From the NCBI GenBank assembly GCA_031317595.1, contig JANCMB010000001.1, forward strand, positions 1,668,971 to 1,732,970: DNA of 64,000 nucleotides, written 5' to 3'. Below the pieces are notes generated by a model. The model did not search any database, was not told the DNA's origin, and saw only the letters and a list, made by a program, of their open reading frames with translations. Source of the DNA: Glutamicibacter sp. PS (GTDB lineage: Bacteria > Actinomycetota > Actinomycetes > Actinomycetales > Micrococcaceae). Made by a program: the position numbers and the translations under genes. Position 1 is the first letter of the stretch. Every line of letters begins with the position of its first letter. Shown piece by piece: positions 36,575 through 46,363 of this stretch.

Positions 36575-36610
36575 CAGACGCCGAACCCCGAGTCTCGGGT
36601 TCGGCGTCTG
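36575..36610 (+). terminator. hairpin terminator after GNAT gene
   Basis: CAGACGCCGAACCC pairs with GGGTTCGGCGTCTG, with further GAG/CTC pairing across one bulged C. Confidence 0.85.
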
Positions 36611-36632
36611 TGCGTTAACTCAGAGGCAGTGT

Positions 36633-37823
36633 ATGCACGCAAAGTACCTCCTGTTCATCACGCTAGCCTTCTGCTCATTGATTGGCGACGGCCTAGCCAT
36701 GTTCGCGCTGACCCTTGCCGCCGCTGATGAACTCGGTTCCTGGGGTGTCAGTGCACTTTTTCTTGCTGGGCTCATCCCGCCAATCGTCGCCGCCCCGTGG
36801 CTTGGCCGCTGGGTTGACGGACAGCGGGTACGGGGTCTGTGGCTGGCGACACTACTGTGCCATGCGCTGGTCTTTACCCTCATGGCGGCACTCGACAGTA
36901 TCTGGGTCAGCCTCGCTGGAATGTGTGTGGCCAGTATTTGCGCAGTTTTTAGTTCGTCGGCCGTTTTCAAATTGATTCCCGAGATTCGAGGCAGCTTCAG
37001 TCTGGCCCGCGCTAGTAGTCTCCTGGTTGCGGCTGGGTCATTGGCCGGGATCCTCTCCCCCGCGGTGGCAGCTCTCGGCTATGACCTGTGGGGCCTACGT
37101 CCCCTGCTCCTCGTCAATGCCGGAAGTTTCCTGTTCTTTGCGGTAGTGGCTTGGTTCCTCCTGCGCTCGCAATCCGCTGCATACAACTCGGATGTTCCTG
37201 AGCCATTCACCGGCCTTCGCGGGGCGCGAGTGCTAACGAGCAACGGCACCTTAAGAATTCTGTTGGTCCCGATCGCCGCCGTGGTGTTCTTTACCTCGAC
37301 CGAGGCAGTGTCCGGCGTTTTCTACCTGCGGGCCATTTCGCCCAATGACACGGTCTACGGCTTGGTCTTGGGTCTCTGGTCGGTAGGTGCAGTTTTGGGC
37401 TCGTTGAACGCTGGCGGAAATTTTCTGGGGCAGCGGGTTTCGCTACCGGTGCTTCTGGGAGCTGGGTTGATCGGCGCTGCCATCACCATCGAAGGACTGT
37501 GGCCCAATGCGGTGGCCATCGGCGCAGCTTTCCTGATTGGCGGGTTTGGCAACGGCATGCACAATCTCGGTTTACGCAACGCTATCTACCGGCTCGTTCC
37601 CCAGAAACAACACGGCGCCGCCTGGGCCCATGTCACAATGCTGATCAACAGCATGGTTGCCCTCGGCTACCTCGCTGGAACGCCTGGGTTCCTGATCGAT
37701 TCAGAGCGACTCATCGTGACGCTCTCGGGAGTCTGCACCCTCGCCGCGGTGCTCGGCGCGCTCGCCTTTGTTCTACGCAATGCCCGGCGCACCGCGCGTT
37801 CCAAATCCGTAGTAACCGCCTGA
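36633..37823 (+). CDS. MFS transporter
   Basis: 396 aa from ATG 36633 (MHAKYLLFITLAFC), with AGAGG upstream; a longer open frame overlapping the GNAT gene is not supported. About twelve membrane segments; the first cytoplasmic loop shows APWLGRWVDGQRVRGLW, a form of MFS motif A, and the layout resembles MFS_3 (enterobactin/macrolide exporter-like) proteins. The substrate is unknown. It is followed closely by a small membrane-protein gene. Confidence 0.87.
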   Translation: MHAKYLLFITLAFCSLIGDGLAMFALTLAAADELGSWGVSALFLAGLIPPIVAAPWLGRWVDGQRVRGLWLATLLCHALVFTLMAALDSIWVSLAGMCVASICAVFSSSAVFKLIPEIRGSFSLARASSLLVAAGSLAGILSPAVAALGYDLWGLRPLLLVNAGSFLFFAVVAWFLLRSQSAAYNSDVPEPFTGLRGARVLTSNGTLRILLVPIAAVVFFTSTEAVSGVFYLRAISPNDTVYGLVLGLWSVGAVLGSLNAGGNFLGQRVSLPVLLGAGLIGAAITIEGLWPNAVAIGAAFLIGGFGNGMHNLGLRNAIYRLVPQKQHGAAWAHVTMLINSMVALGYLAGTPGFLIDSERLIVTLSGVCTLAAVLGALAFVLRNARRTARSKSVVTA

Positions 37824-37851
37824 CAAATACTCAACGTTCACAGGAGAGCTC

Positions 37852-38043
37852 ATGGATCTGGCCTCAATCATCATCCTGATCAGCATGATTATGTTGTGCG
37901 CGCTACCCGTCTACCTCGGCCTCTACCGAAGCTGGGATTCTAAGGCCGACCGTCTCGAAGGCAGCGATCCAGAAGTCGCTCAGGCGCTACGCGACATGCG
38001 CCGCGACATTGAACGAGGGCGTGCTGCCTACGGCAATCGCTAA
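37852..38043 (+). CDS. single-helix small membrane protein, hypothetical
   Basis: 63 aa: an N-terminal membrane helix (about residues 4-25) followed by a charged, helical cytoplasmic tail rich in Asp, Arg and Glu. The ribosome binding site AGGAG is good. It starts 28 bases after the MFS gene and ends at a strong terminator, so it is probably cotranscribed with the transporter. No family recognised. Confidence 0.7.
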   Translation: MDLASIIILISMIMLCALPVYLGLYRSWDSKADRLEGSDPEVAQALRDMRRDIERGRAAYGNR

Positions 38044-38047
38044 TAAA

Positions 38048-38083
38048 AAGATGATCTCGGCCCCCAAGGACCGAGATCATCTT
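38048..38083. terminator. bidirectional terminator
   Basis: AAGATGATCTCGG pairs with CCGAGATCATCTT across a 10-base loop, with T-rich flanks on both strands, between the small membrane-protein gene and the convergent peptide-ABC operon. Confidence 0.9.
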
Positions 38084-38097
38084 AGTTTTCGACGTGA

Positions 38098-39774
38098 CTA
38101 CTTCGTGGCGTTCAGCTCGCGCCACGCGGCACGACGTTCGGCCTGTAGCACCGGATCCGGTACCGGCGCGGCGGCCAACAGCCGACGGGTGTAGTCATGT
38201 TGTGGCGCATGGAGCACGTCTTTCACCGGACCCTGCTCAACAGCCTTCCCGCTTTGCATCACCACAACGTAGTCGGCCAGCATGTCGACCACGGCAAGGT
38301 CGTGACTGACGAACAGGCAGGCGAAGTTGAAGTCTCGTTGCAAGTCCTGCAACATCTCCAGAACCACCGCCTGCACCGAGACATCCAGCGCACTGGTTGG
38401 CTCATCGGCGATCAGCAGTTCGGGGTTCATCGTCAAGGCTCGGGCAATGCAGATACGCTGGCGCTGGCCACCGGATAACTCGTGTGGATAACGGTTGATC
38501 ACGTTGCGCGGTAGTTTCACTGCATCTAATAGCTCCAAGGCACGGTTGATGCGCTCTTGCTTCGTGCCAACCTTGTGTACGACCATCGGCTCGGTAATGC
38601 ACTCACCGATGGGAAAACGAGGATTCAACGAGGCCGCAGGATCCTGGAAGATCACCCCGATATCCTTGCGGATCTTGCGGGCTTCCTTCGGAGACAGCTT
38701 CGGCAGGTTATGCCCCTTGACGGCCAGAGTTCCATCGGCCACCGGCAACAGCCCGAGAACGGCCTTGGCAATCGTCGACTTACCGGAGCCGGATTCGCCT
38801 ACGATTCCCAGCACTTCGCCCTTGGCCACATTGAAGGAGACATTCTCCACGGCACGGAAGGTCGAACCGCGCATATCGTATTCGAGCACCAGATCCTTAG
38901 CCTCGAGCACCAGCTCACGCCCTACCGGTGCCGTGGCACTGGTGTGGGTGGCCGTCTCATCGATCTCAACCGGCGTCAGCCGCGGAACCGCGGCCAGCAG
39001 ACGCTGGGTGTACTCGTGCTGCGGGTTCATCAGCACTTGATCGACGCTACCGGTTTCCACCAAGTTTCCCTGGAACATCACGGCCACCTGATCGGCCATA
39101 TCGGCCACCACACCCATATTGTGGGTGATCAGTAGGATGCCGGTATTCAGGCGGTCCTTGAGCTCACGCAGCAGATCAAGAATTTCGGCCTGCACCGTCA
39201 CGTCCAGTGCGGTCGTTGGCTCATCGGCAATGATTACTCGAGGGTCACAGGAGATCGCCATCGCGATGACGATGCGCTGACGCTGACCGCCGGAGAACTG
39301 GTGTGGGTACTGCTTGATGCGTTTGGCGGGGTCGGGGATGCCGACCATGGTGAGCAATTCGATCGCCCGGTTGGTGGCCTCGCCACCGTAGGCGATGCCG
39401 TGAAGTTCCAAGGCCTCGGTTAACTGCCGTTCAATGGTCAGCACCGGGTTCAGTGCCGTCATCGGCTCCTGGAAAACCATGGCAATATCGGTGGCGCGCA
39501 TCTTGCGCATCTTGCCCTGGTCGAGGCCGACCACATTGACGTTTCCGACCTTGGCTTCACCGGTGATTTTGGCGTTCGACGGCAGCAGACCCATGGCGGC
39601 GGTGGAGGTCACCGATTTACCTGACCCCGATTCGCCGACCAACGCAACGACTTCGCCGGGACGCACCTGCAGGCTCAAGCCCTTGACGGCTTGTACTTCG
39701 GGTCCCGAAGTTTCGAAGGTGACCTTCAAATCGTCGAAGCTCAGGGCATAGTTTTCTTCATTCATCGTGCTCAT
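38098..39774 (-). CDS. peptide ABC transporter ATP-binding protein (fused DppD-DppF type)
   Basis: 558 aa with two complete ABC ATPase domains. Each has Walker A GESGSGKS (near 50 and 330), a signature ([16 protein letters not shown]), and Walker B/D-loop [10 protein letters not shown] or [10 protein letters not shown], so both halves should be active. The Opp/Dpp C-terminal extension is present after the first domain. ATG preceded by AAAGGA and overlapping the permease stop as ATGA. Last gene of operon A (binding protein, two permeases, ATPase) for oligopeptide-type import. Confidence 0.94.
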   Translation of the reverse strand: MSTMNEENYALSFDDLKVTFETSGPEVQAVKGLSLQVRPGEVVALVGESGSGKSVTSTAAMGLLPSNAKITGEAKVGNVNVVGLDQGKMRKMRATDIAMVFQEPMTALNPVLTIERQLTEALELHGIAYGGEATNRAIELLTMVGIPDPAKRIKQYPHQFSGGQRQRIVIAMAISCDPRVIIADEPTTALDVTVQAEILDLLRELKDRLNTGILLITHNMGVVADMADQVAVMFQGNLVETGSVDQVLMNPQHEYTQRLLAAVPRLTPVEIDETATHTSATAPVGRELVLEAKDLVLEYDMRGSTFRAVENVSFNVAKGEVLGIVGESGSGKSTIAKAVLGLLPVADGTLAVKGHNLPKLSPKEARKIRKDIGVIFQDPAASLNPRFPIGECITEPMVVHKVGTKQERINRALELLDAVKLPRNVINRYPHELSGGQRQRICIARALTMNPELLIADEPTSALDVSVQAVVLEMLQDLQRDFNFACLFVSHDLAVVDMLADYVVVMQSGKAVEQGPVKDVLHAPQHDYTRRLLAAAPVPDPVLQAERRAAWRELNATK

Positions 39775-40820
39775 GCCCGATCCTTTCGGTTCTTCAGGAA
39801 GCTAAAGAGGCCTCGGCGATGTCCGGTGTGACGGGGGTCGAAGGCATCTCGAAGGCCATCACCCAAGAAGTTCACACTCAATGCGATCGCCACAATGATC
39901 ATGCCCGGCCACCAGAAGAGCCATGGGCGGGTGGTAAACGCATTCTGGTACTGGCTAATCAGCAGACCCAGCGACGACTCTGGTGGCTGTACACCGAAGC
40001 CTAGGAAGGACAGCGAGGACTCGAGCAAGATCGCCCCTGCGATCGCAAAGGTCGCGTTGACGACAATGACGCCAATCGTGTTCGGAAGCAGGTGCTTGAA
40101 AATCACTCGCGAGGTCTTAGACCCCATTGCCTGCGCCGCGGCCACATATTCGCGTTCACGCAACGACAGGATTTCACCGCGAACCAAACGGGCAAGACCA
40201 GTCCAGGTCACCAGGCCCAGCACGAGCGCCAGAAGGATGATCGACCCCGAAGAGGAGCTAGCGATCTGTCCCAGGACAGCTGCCAGCACCAGCAACGGGA
40301 TCACGATGAACAGGTCGGTAATTCGCATCAGAACTTCGTCGACCCAGCCACGGAAGTAACCGGCCATCGCGCCGATGATCGCCCCGATAAAGGTGGCGAC
40401 GATACCCACGACAAAGGCAATGATCAGCGACTTTTGGGTGCCGTTCATCACGAGGGCGAAGTAGTCCTTACCCACCGAGTCCTGACCAAATGGGTGCTCA
40501 CCCCATTGGATACCCGAGCCCCCCAGCCACGTGGGAAGCAATGAAAGGGTCGGCTTACCGCCATTGACCACAACACCGGCTTCCAAGTAGCTGGCCTTCC
40601 ACCAACCCGGAAGTGGCCCATAACCAATAGAGGTGAAGGCGATAATCGCGATGATGACCAGCAGGATCGAGGAAAACATCGCCGGCTTATGCCGCAGGAA
40701 TCGTCCCCACACGATCTGAGACTGGCTCTTCGACTGCTCGTCTGAACTAGCGAGCTTCGCGTCCTCGAGCTCGGCAAGGGATGTCAAGTTTTCCGGCATC
40801 TTATTATTCGTGTTACTCAT
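39771..40820 (-). CDS. peptide ABC transporter permease (DppC-like)
   Basis: 349 aa. A soluble N-terminal tail (about 35 residues) precedes six membrane segments. The binding-protein-dependent permease signature is EYVAAAQAMGSKTSRVIFKHLLPNTIGVIVV, and the N-terminal OppC_N region (VWGRFLRHKPAMFSSILLVII) is typical. AGGGA ribosome binding site. Pairs with the long permease encoded upstream. Confidence 0.93.
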   Translation of the reverse strand: MSNTNNKMPENLTSLAELEDAKLASSDEQSKSQSQIVWGRFLRHKPAMFSSILLVIIAIIAFTSIGYGPLPGWWKASYLEAGVVVNGGKPTLSLLPTWLGGSGIQWGEHPFGQDSVGKDYFALVMNGTQKSLIIAFVVGIVATFIGAIIGAMAGYFRGWVDEVLMRITDLFIVIPLLVLAAVLGQIASSSSGSIILLALVLGLVTWTGLARLVRGEILSLREREYVAAAQAMGSKTSRVIFKHLLPNTIGVIVVNATFAIAGAILLESSLSFLGFGVQPPESSLGLLISQYQNAFTTRPWLFWWPGMIIVAIALSVNFLGDGLRDAFDPRHTGHRRGLFSFLKNRKDRA

Positions 40821-40836
40821 CAGATGTCCCTATTCC

Positions 40837-42354
40837 CTAGACCCGGATCCGCGGGTCGAGCAGTGCGTAGACAATATCGGCCAGCAGGTTGAATAGCACG
40901 GCAGCGGTGCCCGTCACCAAGAAGAAGGCCATCACAGGTGCCGGGTCGACGGCACGCAGGCCAGTGATGAACAGTTCACCCATGCCTTTCCAGCCAAAGA
41001 CACTTTCGGTAATGACGGCGCCGCCGATCAATCCGGCAAAGTCGAAAGCTGCGATCGTGGCGATCGGAATCAAGGCATTGCGGAAGGCGTGACGGAAAAT
41101 CACGGTACGCTCGCTCAAACCCTTAGAACGTGCAGTACGAATGTAATCCTGCTGCTGAACTTCGAGCATCGAGGAACGGGTGTAACGCGAGTAGCTGGCC
41201 AAGGAAATAATTGCCAGCAGGATTGTCGGCAACAGCAGCTGGGTTGCGTTGTCCAGGAAGTGATCCCAGAAGGTGCCTTTGAGGTTCGCCGTCGAGGACC
41301 CGATGGTAGCGATTGGTCGCCCCTTGACCTCGAGGAATCCCGGCCATGCTCGGAAGAGGTGGTCAATGACGGTCAGACCGGCACCGACAAACCCAACGGT
41401 TACCGAAACACCGGCGGCGATTCGCTTGAGACGTCCTCCCATGAACCAACCAACCAGACCCGGAATGACAACGGAGAGGATTGCCCCGAAGATCAACACC
41501 CAAGCGTTGGCGTTTTGCAGCAGCGAGAAGGTGGCGTAGTAAGCAACCAAGACGAGCGCGGCAGAGATCAGTGCCGGATACAGCACCTTCTTCTCTTTCA
41601 TGCCCACGCTCATGGCAGTGGCACTCAGCGCCAGCAATACGGTTAGTACAACGATCACTGCCGGTCCCATCTGCGGGTATCGGTAGAAATTCAGCCAGAG
41701 GGTGTACTGCAAGATCAGCGGCACGAACACCGCGGTGATAATGAAGGTGATCCCTCGGCGCTTAAGAGAGCCGCCTAAGAACATTTGCAGTATCAAGCCC
41801 AGCACCACGCCAATGGCGATACTCGTGCCGATTGATATCTGCGGATTGGCCAACCAGTTGTTGTAGCCGATCGCTAAGAATTCCTTCAGCAACACTGCGG
41901 CCCAGAACACCGGCAGCGAGAAGAACAAGAAGGTCAAGAAGGTCACGAGGTAGTCAAGACCCGAATACTGTCGCACGGCAGTAAGCACGCCGATCGCAAT
42001 ACCGAGAATTGCAGCGATGACCGTTGCAAGGAACACCAAGCGCAGCGTGGATGATGCCGCGTTCCCTAGTAGATCAGCGACCTCAATGCCGTTGATATTT
42101 CGGCCTAGGTCGCATTGACCGATGATGCAACGCGAGGCCCCGGTCAGCCAAGTCCAATAGCGCAAGTACCACGGCTGCTCGAGATTCATGTAGTCGATGC
42201 GTTGTTGCATCAAATACTCACGATTTTCTGCGTTACTCTCGCGCAGGTCACTGAGCGGGTCACCGGCATTGATGACCAGGATATAGAGCAGGAGCGATGC
42301 GCCAAACAGTACGCCGATCGCCGAGCCTAATCTCTTAAGAATGAACTTCCACAC
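40837..42354 (-). CDS. peptide ABC transporter permease (DppB-like, extended)
   Basis: 505 aa, about 170-190 residues longer than ordinary DppB/OppB. The N-terminus (KFILKRLGSAIGVLFGASLLLYILV) and the C-terminal half with the EAA-type loop (DYIRTARSKGLSERTVIFRHAFRNALIPI) and LADIVYALLDPRIRV are standard. Between them (about 175-345) lies additional membrane material with roughly four to five extra hydrophobic segments. GTG start. Such extended versions occur in Arthrobacter relatives as I recall; the extra part has no known role. Confidence 0.9.
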   Translation of the reverse strand: MWKFILKRLGSAIGVLFGASLLLYILVINAGDPLSDLRESNAENREYLMQQRIDYMNLEQPWYLRYWTWLTGASRCIIGQCDLGRNINGIEVADLLGNAASSTLRLVFLATVIAAILGIAIGVLTAVRQYSGLDYLVTFLTFLFFSLPVFWAAVLLKEFLAIGYNNWLANPQISIGTSIAIGVVLGLILQMFLGGSLKRRGITFIITAVFVPLILQYTLWLNFYRYPQMGPAVIVVLTVLLALSATAMSVGMKEKKVLYPALISAALVLVAYYATFSLLQNANAWVLIFGAILSVVIPGLVGWFMGGRLKRIAAGVSVTVGFVGAGLTVIDHLFRAWPGFLEVKGRPIATIGSSTANLKGTFWDHFLDNATQLLLPTILLAIISLASYSRYTRSSMLEVQQQDYIRTARSKGLSERTVIFRHAFRNALIPIATIAAFDFAGLIGGAVITESVFGWKGMGELFITGLRAVDPAPVMAFFLVTGTAAVLFNLLADIVYALLDPRIRV

Positions 42355-42424
42355 GGTTTTTTAGTCCTCTTTTTCTTCTCACCTTGAGCGCATCGTCTCC
42401 CCCGATGGGAGGAGGCCAGACACG

Positions 42425-42456
42425 CCGCGGGGCCCGATGATGATCGGGCCCCGCGG
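42425..42456 (-). terminator. strong intra-operon hairpin between binding protein and permease
   Basis: CCGCGGGGCCCGAT pairs perfectly with ATCGGGCCCCGCGG across a GATG loop, without a T run. Such hairpins after solute-binding-protein genes usually give partial termination or protect the 3' end, keeping the binding protein in excess. Confidence 0.8.
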
Positions 42457-42494
42457 GCGCTCACAGTCGATGAATGCGTTTTAGCCCCGTGGGC

Positions 42495-44297
42495 CTACTC
42501 GGCACGCACCCACTGCTGGGCGTTCCAGACGATCTGATCCTGGGTTGCCGTGTGGCGGACATTATTGATATCGGAACCGGAAGCGCTCAGGCCCGGGTGG
42601 GCGAAGAGCGGAATACCGTAGAGGTCGTCCCAGAGCAGCTTCTCGATCTTCTTGGTCTGCTCCTTATGGACGGCGGGGTCCAGCGAAGAAGCTAGGGTAG
42701 CCCATTCGGCGTCGACCTGCTCGTTGGAGTACTTACCGTAGTTCTGTGGCTTGCCGGTGCCATAGATGTTCTGGCCCGAGGAAATCTGACCCGAACCAGC
42801 CCAAGCGAACAGTGCTACTTCGTAGTCTCCACGATCCTGGGTTCCGCCCGGTGCGAAGAACTTCGGGTCACCGGCGTCCTTCACCTCGAAGCCTGCCTGA
42901 TCACAGGACGACTTGATGGCCGCGACCTCATTGGTACGACGCTCGTTCGGCTTAGAGTAACCGATGCGCACTTCGGTGCCCACCGCATCCTGCTCTTCGA
43001 GGATCTTCTTAGCACCTTCGATGTCCACCTCGTCGTAGCGGCCGTCATAGGCTGCGTCCACAATTTCCTGATAGTTCTCCTGGAAGGGGAAGACCTCGCG
43101 GGCGTTCATGACCTTCGCCTCTGGGTTCAGCGGCTTGATCAGGTTATCGACGATCTGCTGACGCGGAACGCACATGGCGAAAGCCTTACGCAGTTCGAGG
43201 TTGGTGAAGGCGTTGCCCTTAGCGAAGTTGAAGTCCAAGTGCTCCCAGGTCAACGTGTCACCCTGCTGGATGTTGACAGCATCGCCCAAGCCCTGAAGCT
43301 GAGCAAGGGTGTCAACCGTCGGCTGAGGGTTAATGACATCCAAGTCCTTGTTCTGCAGGGCCTGAACCATTGCAGCGTCCTCCACGAAGCGGAAGGTCAG
43401 GTTCTTGGTCGCCGCTGGCGTGCCATAGTAATCCTCGTTCGCCGTCAAAGTGACCGACTCGCCGGCCTTCCACGAATCGAGCTTGTAGGGACCGGAAACC
43501 GGCATGTCGGCTTCGTCAGGCAGGGTACCCGGCTTGGTCATCCAGCCTTCGTTCCAGAACTTAGCGGCCTTCTCCAGCTTCTTCGAATCTCCCGCGCGAG
43601 CTGCCTCGACGAACTCTTCGGTCGTGAGACCACCCTTCTCGGCCACGACATGCGCTGGGTGGAGCATCCAAGTCTGAATCTGCCAGTCCGGATCCGGCTC
43701 TTTGAACTCTACGGTGAATTCCTTGGAGTCGGCGGCACCCTGCGGGCCCTTGGGCACGGTGTCGCCGAGATCAGTGGAGACCGAGGAGAACAGCGGCTTG
43801 TCCTTGGAACCCTTGTTCAGGTTCAAGTTCTGCACCGACCAGGCCAACACGGCGTCGGCAGTGGTGATCGGGGTGCCGTCGGACCATTTAGCGTTCTCAT
43901 TGATGGTGTACTTGATGGTCAGCGGGTCATCGCTGATCTTTTCGAAGCTACCAAGGTCTTCGTTGGGGTAGATCGTTCCATCGGTACCGAAGTAGGTGAA
44001 CCCTGCAAACATACGGTCGACGATCGACGAGTTGTAGGTGGAGTAGGTGTTTGGAGTGAAGCCGTTGTAGCTGATGAACTCCGGCGCACCGACGGTCAGC
44101 TTGATGGTGTCATCCTTGGTCGTGACATCACCCAAGTCCGCCAGGCCGCTGTTGGTTACCTCGGCGCCGTTGCCGCCGCCAGCCGAATCGGTGGCCGTCG
44201 GGTTGGAATCACCCGGACCGCCTGGGGCACATGCGGACAGTGCCAATGCCATGGCAGCGCCAACCGCTACCGCTTTCGAAACGCGTTGAATCCGCAT
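42495..44297 (-). CDS. peptide ABC transporter substrate-binding lipoprotein (family 5)
   Basis: 600 aa from ATG 44297 (MRIQRVSKAVAVG), with AAGGAGG upstream. Signal peptide with lipobox ALSAC, so the mature protein is lipid-anchored. The family 5 core has DPLTIKYTINENAKWSDGTPITTADAVLAW and DLDVINPQPTVDTLAQ. Binds oligopeptides or similar ligands for operon A. A CRP/GlxR-like site lies 49 bases upstream of the start. Confidence 0.94.
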   Translation of the reverse strand: MRIQRVSKAVAVGAAMALALSACAPGGPGDSNPTATDSAGGGNGAEVTNSGLADLGDVTTKDDTIKLTVGAPEFISYNGFTPNTYSTYNSSIVDRMFAGFTYFGTDGTIYPNEDLGSFEKISDDPLTIKYTINENAKWSDGTPITTADAVLAWSVQNLNLNKGSKDKPLFSSVSTDLGDTVPKGPQGAADSKEFTVEFKEPDPDWQIQTWMLHPAHVVAEKGGLTTEEFVEAARAGDSKKLEKAAKFWNEGWMTKPGTLPDEADMPVSGPYKLDSWKAGESVTLTANEDYYGTPAATKNLTFRFVEDAAMVQALQNKDLDVINPQPTVDTLAQLQGLGDAVNIQQGDTLTWEHLDFNFAKGNAFTNLELRKAFAMCVPRQQIVDNLIKPLNPEAKVMNAREVFPFQENYQEIVDAAYDGRYDEVDIEGAKKILEEQDAVGTEVRIGYSKPNERRTNEVAAIKSSCDQAGFEVKDAGDPKFFAPGGTQDRGDYEVALFAWAGSGQISSGQNIYGTGKPQNYGKYSNEQVDAEWATLASSLDPAVHKEQTKKIEKLLWDDLYGIPLFAHPGLSASGSDINNVRHTATQDQIVWNAQQWVRAE

Positions 44298-44345
44298 TTC
44301 GCCTCCTTGAAGTGAATGGACGAGCTTTCGGGTAAATACACCCAG

Positions 44346-44361
44346 TGTGGAGCACATCACA
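44346..44361. promoter_or_regulatory. CRP/GlxR-like site upstream of the peptide-binding protein
   Basis: TGTGGAGCACATCACA matches TGTGA-N6-TCACA with one mismatch, in the leader of operon A. Being close to the ribosome binding site it could repress if the promoter lies further upstream. Confidence 0.5.
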
Positions 44362-44664
44362 TGAATGCTCCTTGGACTATAGAGTAACCACTTTTTGTGG
44401 CGTTGGATATAGAAAAATCCGCTTCACATTTACTCTCCAACCGTAGATAACGACATTGTGACCCACGCGGCATTCAACCTCAGTGGTTGAGACATGGCTC
44501 ACTGCCCCGAGAAATCAAGGATCTCTTTCACATTGGGAAAATTCAATCAGAATCGACCGCTGACTTGGTCGGCACCCAAAGAGGTTTATAACGTTTTTGC
44601 AACATTCATGTGGGAGTGCGTCATACTCGAAACATTTGCTGAATATTCCGTGTGAGCATGCAAA
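44362..44664. other. AT-rich non-coding region
   Basis: No credible gene is seen in these roughly 300 bases. The part next to 44362 should hold the promoter of operon A (minus strand) and includes CCAC-TTTTT-GTGG (44391-44403 area) and several TATA-like hexamers; I could not pick a convincing -35/-10 pair. The rest is unexplained. Confidence 0.5.
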
Positions 44665-44696
44665 AGGGGCCATAGTTCCGAAGAACCATGGCCCCT
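44665..44696 (-). terminator. terminator of peptide-ABC operon B
   Basis: AGGGGCCAT pairs with ATGGCCCCT, with inner GTTC/GAAC pairing, followed on the minus strand by TTTTG. Confidence 0.85.
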
Positions 44697-44720
44697 GATA
44701 TGGACGCAATACCGTGCCGT

Positions 44721-46361
44721 TTACAGCAAGGTCGCACCTGGGATGGCGTTGAGCAGATTGCGTGTGTAGTCGCTCTGCGCACTCGTGAACACTTCATCGG
44801 TGGATGCGTGCTCCACCATCTTGCCGCGCTCCATCACGACCACGTCGTCCGCGATCTGACGCACAACAGCCAAGTCGTGGGTGATGAATAGGTACGTCAA
44901 GCCAAGCTCGTCCTGCAGCTGCTGTAGCAGTTCCAGGACCTGAGCCTGCACCAGCACGTCGAGCGCGGAGACCGCCTCATCGCAAACGATCATTTCTGGC
45001 TGGAGAGCCAGAGCTCGCGCGATGGCAATACGCTGACGCTGACCGCCGGAAAGTTCATTCGGGAAGCGGTGCATAGTCGAAGCAGGCATGGAGACCTGGT
45101 CCAGCAGTTCGCGGACCTTCTTCTCGCGCTCAGCGGTAGAACCGATTCCGTGAATACGCAGTGGCTCTTCGATCGTGCGGTAGATCGAGTACATCGGATC
45201 CAAGGAGCCATAAGGATCCTGGAAAATGGGCTGCACCCTGCGACGGAACTTGAACAGTTCCTTTTCGGATAGCTTGCTCATTTTTTGACCGTCGAAGGTA
45301 ATTTCACCACTGGTCGGTTCGAGCAGGTTCAACACCATCTGGGCGATGGTGGACTTTCCCGAACCGGACTCGCCTACAACAGCGGTCGTTGTTCCGCGAG
45401 GTACCGCAAAGGAGACCTTATCGACCGCGGTGAACTTATCCTTGCGCCCAAAGCCCTTACGGATATCGAAGACCTTGGTGAGGTCCTTGACCTCGAGCAC
45501 ATTATCGTTCTTAGCAGCTTGTTCTTCGTGCGGGGTCTTGACCTCAACACCCTGCTTCGCTGCCAATGACGGTGCCGAGTTGATCAGACGCTTGGTATAG
45601 GGGTGCTGGGGGTTACGCAACAACTCCAACGCTGGGCCAGACTCAACGACCTGTCCCTTATACATCACGATGACCTTTTCGGCGCGCTCTGCGGCCAAGC
45701 CCAAGTCGTGCGTAATCAGGAGCACGGCAGTACCCAGCTCGCTAGTCATGGTGTCCAGGTGATCCAAGATCTGCTGCTGCACCGTAACGTCCAAAGCACT
45801 GGTCGGTTCATCGGCGATCAAAAGCCGCGGACGGCAGGCAAGGCCGATAGCGATCAGTGCACGCTGGCGCATACCACCGGAGAACTCGTGCGGGTACTGA
45901 TTAGCACGGGCCGCTGGGTTTGGTAGCCCGGCATCGGCCAGCACCTGCGCCACACGTTCGTTGGGCTTATCCCCCGCCAACCCGTTGGCTTTCAGAGTTT
46001 CCTTAACCTGAAAACCAATCTTCCACACCGGGTTCAGGTTACTCATGGGATCCTGCGGAACCATACCAATGTGGTTACCGCGCAGTTCGACGAATCGCTT
46101 CTCTGGTGCTTGAGCCAGATCCTCGCCGTCAAACAAGATCTGCCCGGCAGAAACCTTGCCGTTGCCCGGCAACAGCCCAATGGCAGAGAGGGCCGTGGTG
46201 GATTTACCCGAGCCCGATTCCCCCACGATCGCCACAGTTTCGCCCGGCATCACCGTGAGATTCGCGTTGCGAACCGCGTTAACCGGTCCTTCAGGTGTGG
46301 AGAAGGTGATCGCAAGATCCTTAATCTCCAACAACGGCTTAGGAGCACTTACTTCGCTCAT
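44721..46361 (-). CDS. peptide ABC transporter ATP-binding protein (fused DppD-DppF type)
   Basis: 546 aa with two ABC ATPase domains, each with Walker A GESGSGKS, signatures FSGGMRQR and LSGGQRQR, and [20 protein letters not shown] Walker B regions. The second domain's CDEAVSALDV is the DppF/OppF-type form. ATG preceded by AAGGGGG. Last gene of operon B; it is clearly related to, but distinct from, the ATPase of operon A. Confidence 0.94.
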   Translation of the reverse strand: MSEVSAPKPLLEIKDLAITFSTPEGPVNAVRNANLTVMPGETVAIVGESGSGKSTTALSAIGLLPGNGKVSAGQILFDGEDLAQAPEKRFVELRGNHIGMVPQDPMSNLNPVWKIGFQVKETLKANGLAGDKPNERVAQVLADAGLPNPAARANQYPHEFSGGMRQRALIAIGLACRPRLLIADEPTSALDVTVQQQILDHLDTMTSELGTAVLLITHDLGLAAERAEKVIVMYKGQVVESGPALELLRNPQHPYTKRLINSAPSLAAKQGVEVKTPHEEQAAKNDNVLEVKDLTKVFDIRKGFGRKDKFTAVDKVSFAVPRGTTTAVVGESGSGKSTIAQMVLNLLEPTSGEITFDGQKMSKLSEKELFKFRRRVQPIFQDPYGSLDPMYSIYRTIEEPLRIHGIGSTAEREKKVRELLDQVSMPASTMHRFPNELSGGQRQRIAIARALALQPEMIVCDEAVSALDVLVQAQVLELLQQLQDELGLTYLFITHDLAVVRQIADDVVVMERGKMVEHASTDEVFTSAQSDYTRNLLNAIPGATLL

Positions 46362-46363
46362 CG

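Noticed and set aside
36459-36632. Longer MFS start overlapping the GNAT gene and its terminator
   Set aside because: The extension would cross a strong terminator and read a basic, non-homologous N-terminus; ATG 36633 has a good ribosome binding site.
43239-44315. 358-codon plus-strand ORF opposite the peptide-binding protein, and similar long ORFs opposite truB, proS, ispG and the second binding protein
   Set aside because: They show the typical composition of antisense frames in GC-rich DNA, and the minus-strand products are well-defined families.
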